Assembly: GCA_028281075.1 (NCBI GenBank)
Contig: JANQKO010000201.1
Coordinates: forward strand, 1 to 30,685
DNA from: Alphaproteobacteria bacterium
Lineage (GTDB): Bacteria > Pseudomonadota > Alphaproteobacteria > GCA-2731375
Length of the DNA: 30,685 bases
Reading direction: 5' to 3'
The notes below the pieces were generated by a model that saw nothing but the letters and a program-made list of their open reading frames with translations, had not been told where the DNA came from and did not search any database. Both the position numbers and the translations under genes were made by a program. Below, piece after piece: positions 29,443 to 30,685 of the stretch; position 1 is the first letter of the stretch; the number at the start of each line of letters is the position of its first letter.

Positions 29443-30513
29443 TCAGGACAGGTCCAGCGCGCCGAGCTGGCCGACGAAGCCGTCTTCGTCCTCCAGGCAG
29501 CGCAGGTCGAGCAGCAGCGCGTCGTCGGCGACGCGGCCGATCACCGGCGTCGGCAGGCGGCGGAACGCGGCGGCCAGGCGTTTCAGGGCCCGTCCCGTGC
29601 CCCGCTTGCCGGCCCGCGGGCGGATCGCCAGCGCCGCGCTCGGCAGGGCGTCGACCGGCAGCGCGCCGCTGCCGATCTGGCTGCGGCAGGCGACGACGGC
29701 GACGGTCGCGATATCGCCGAATTGACCCGCGACGACTGTGCGCACCCGCTCGGCAAGCGCGCGGATCTCGCCTTCCGGCCGGCTCAGCAGCCGCAGCGCC
29801 GGCAGCCGCGCGGCCAGCCGGTCGGGATCGCCATAGAGCCGCAGCACCGCCGACAGGGCAGCGAGCGTCATCTTGTCGAGCCGCATGGCCCGCTTCATCG
29901 GGTTGCGCTTGATCCTCTTCACCAGGTCGGCGCGGCCGACGATGATGCCGGCCTGTGGCCCGCCCAGCAGCTTGTCGCCGCTGAAGGTGACGATGTCGGC
30001 GCCGGCGGCGATGGCGTCGGCCGGCGTCGGCTCGTAGGGCAGGCCGAAGCGGGTCAGATCGGTGAGCGTGCCGCTGCCGAGATCGACCACGAAGGGCAGG
30101 TCGGCGGCATGCGCGATGCGGGCGAGATCGCACTCGGCGACCTCGGCGGTGAAGCCCTGGACCACGTAGTTGCTGGTATGCGCCTTCATGATCAGGGCCG
30201 TGCCGGGCCCGAGCGCGGTCTCGAAATCGGCGGCGTGCGTGCGGTTGGTGGCGCCGACCTCGACCAGCCTGGCGCCGGCGCGGGCCATGATGTCGGGCAG
30301 GCGGAATGAGCCGCCGATCTCGATCAGCTCGCCGCGCGAGACCAGCACCCGCCGGCGCAGGGCCAGCGTGTTCAGCGTCAGCAGCACCGCCGCGGCGTTG
30401 TTGTTGACGACGGTCGCCGCCTCGGCGCCGGTCAGTCGGCAGATCCAGTCGGCGACATGGTCGTCGCGGTCGCCGCGTTTGCCGGCTTCGAGGTCGTATT
30501 CCAGGTTCGAGGC
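29443..30513 (-). CDS. selA: L-seryl-tRNA(Sec) selenium transferase (5' end disrupted by fold-back)
   Basis: The coherent part is 356 residues from ASNLEYDLEAGKRGDRDDHVADWICRLTGAEAATVVNNNAAAV to the stop at 29443. The PLP-binding Lys is in TFSGDKLLGGPQAG, and VVDLGSGTLTDLTRFG and FGDIATVAV... follow as in SelA. SelA converts Ser-tRNA(Sec) to Sec-tRNA(Sec) with selenophosphate and PLP. Upstream of 30513 the minus strand turns into the complement of the same gene (fold-back inverted repeat), so about 80-100 N-terminal residues are missing in this orientation. An apparent start at 30648 is an artefact of that junction. SelA normally has about 460 residues. Confidence 0.9.
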   Translation of the reverse strand, partial: ASNLEYDLEAGKRGDRDDHVADWICRLTGAEAATVVNNNAAAVLLTLNTLALRRRVLVSRGELIEIGGSFRLPDIMARAGARLVEVGATNRTHAADFETALGPGTALIMKAHTSNYVVQGFTAEVAECDLARIAHAADLPFVVDLGSGTLTDLTRFGLPYEPTPADAIAAGADIVTFSGDKLLGGPQAGIIVGRADLVKRIKRNPMKRAMRLDKMTLAALSAVLRLYGDPDRLAARLPALRLLSRPEGEIRALAERVRTVVAGQFGDIATVAVVACRSQIGSGALPVDALPSAALAIRPRAGKRGTGRALKRLAAAFRRLPTPVIGRVADDALLLDLRCLEDEDGFVGQLGALDLS

Positions 30514-30685
30514 ACGGTCCTGCACACCAACCTCGGCCGGGCGCCGCTGCCGCGGGAAGCGCTGGAGGCCATGACCGCCGTGGCGGCCGGCGCCTCGAAC
30601 CTGGAATACGACCTCGAAGCCGGCAAACGCGGCGACCGCGACGACCATGTCGCCGACTGGATCTGCCGACTGACCGGCGCCGAGG
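30420..30685. repeat. Fold-back inverted repeat inside selA at the window edge
   Basis: Bases 30420-30513 and 30592-30685 are perfect reverse complements (94 bp each) separated by a 78-bp spacer. The right arm ends exactly at the window edge. Both arms encode the same SelA segment (ASNLEY... to GAE) in opposite directions. This has the form of a chimeric contig end rather than a natural repeat. Confidence 0.9.
30514..30685 (+). pseudogene. SelA N-terminal fragment in reverse orientation
   Basis: The plus strand here encodes TVLHTNLGRAPLPREALEAM... followed by ASNLEYDLE...RLTGAE, the part of SelA that normally precedes and overlaps the start of the minus-strand copy. It has no start codon and runs off the window. 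It supplies about 26 residues of the missing SelA N-terminal region (TVLHTNLGR is the conserved PLP-enzyme N-terminal motif). It is probably the same gene, folded back by an assembly or amplification error. Confidence 0.85.

Noticed and set aside
27492..29912. 806-residue plus-strand open frame opposite selB and selA
   Set aside because: It is antisense to two certain genes and shows no domain.

Overview
The window looks like part of a high-GC alphaproteobacterial chromosome. That placement is inferred from the strongly GC-biased codon use, a GapR (DUF2312) gene, a DUF1244 gene and a DUF6867-like gene closing a liv operon. The family or genus cannot be told from sequence alone. The right edge carries a perfect 94-bp fold-back inverted repeat inside selA, which suggests a contig end.

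Left part (1-7 kb): a truncated response regulator on the minus strand, about 940 bp with no convincing gene, a small YdhR/ABM-like protein, an acidic hypothetical protein, an aldehyde dehydrogenase, an SDR dehydrogenase followed closely by a DMT permease, a lipoprotein-like protein with a possible Cys-His-Asp triad, and a DsbA-fold HCCA isomerase.

Middle (7-13 kb): a complete branched-chain amino acid type ABC transporter, livH-livM-livG-livF plus a small membrane protein, with coupled start/stop codons. Beyond a large imperfect inverted repeat lies the periplasmic binding protein, which ends in a clear intrinsic terminator. Next come two genes of unknown function, a small winged-helix-like protein and a membrane protein (13.0-14.1 kb). 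Pyruvate kinase and a MOFRL glycerate kinase follow on the minus strand, divergent from an IclR regulator. Then come an N-formylglutamate amidohydrolase family protein, a YbdK-type carboxylate-amine ligase, DUF1244, GapR, a 3-hydroxyacyl-CoA dehydrogenase and a small exported protein.

Right part (22.2-30.7 kb): the most interesting region. It is a minus-strand selenocysteine island reading selA - selB - selC (tRNA-Sec) - a 376-aa protein of unknown function - a UGSC-type selenoprotein with an in-frame UGA - selD fused to an FAD oxidoreductase - an epoxide-hydrolase-like alpha/beta hydrolase. The selenoprotein would be missed or split by ordinary gene calling. Its UGA lies in a GD-U-GSCTSCC context and is followed at once by a hairpin that meets the bacterial SECIS criteria. 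The machinery to make, charge, deliver and decode selenocysteine sits together with one selenoprotein and its likely partner. This suggests a self-contained redox module whose substrate is unknown.
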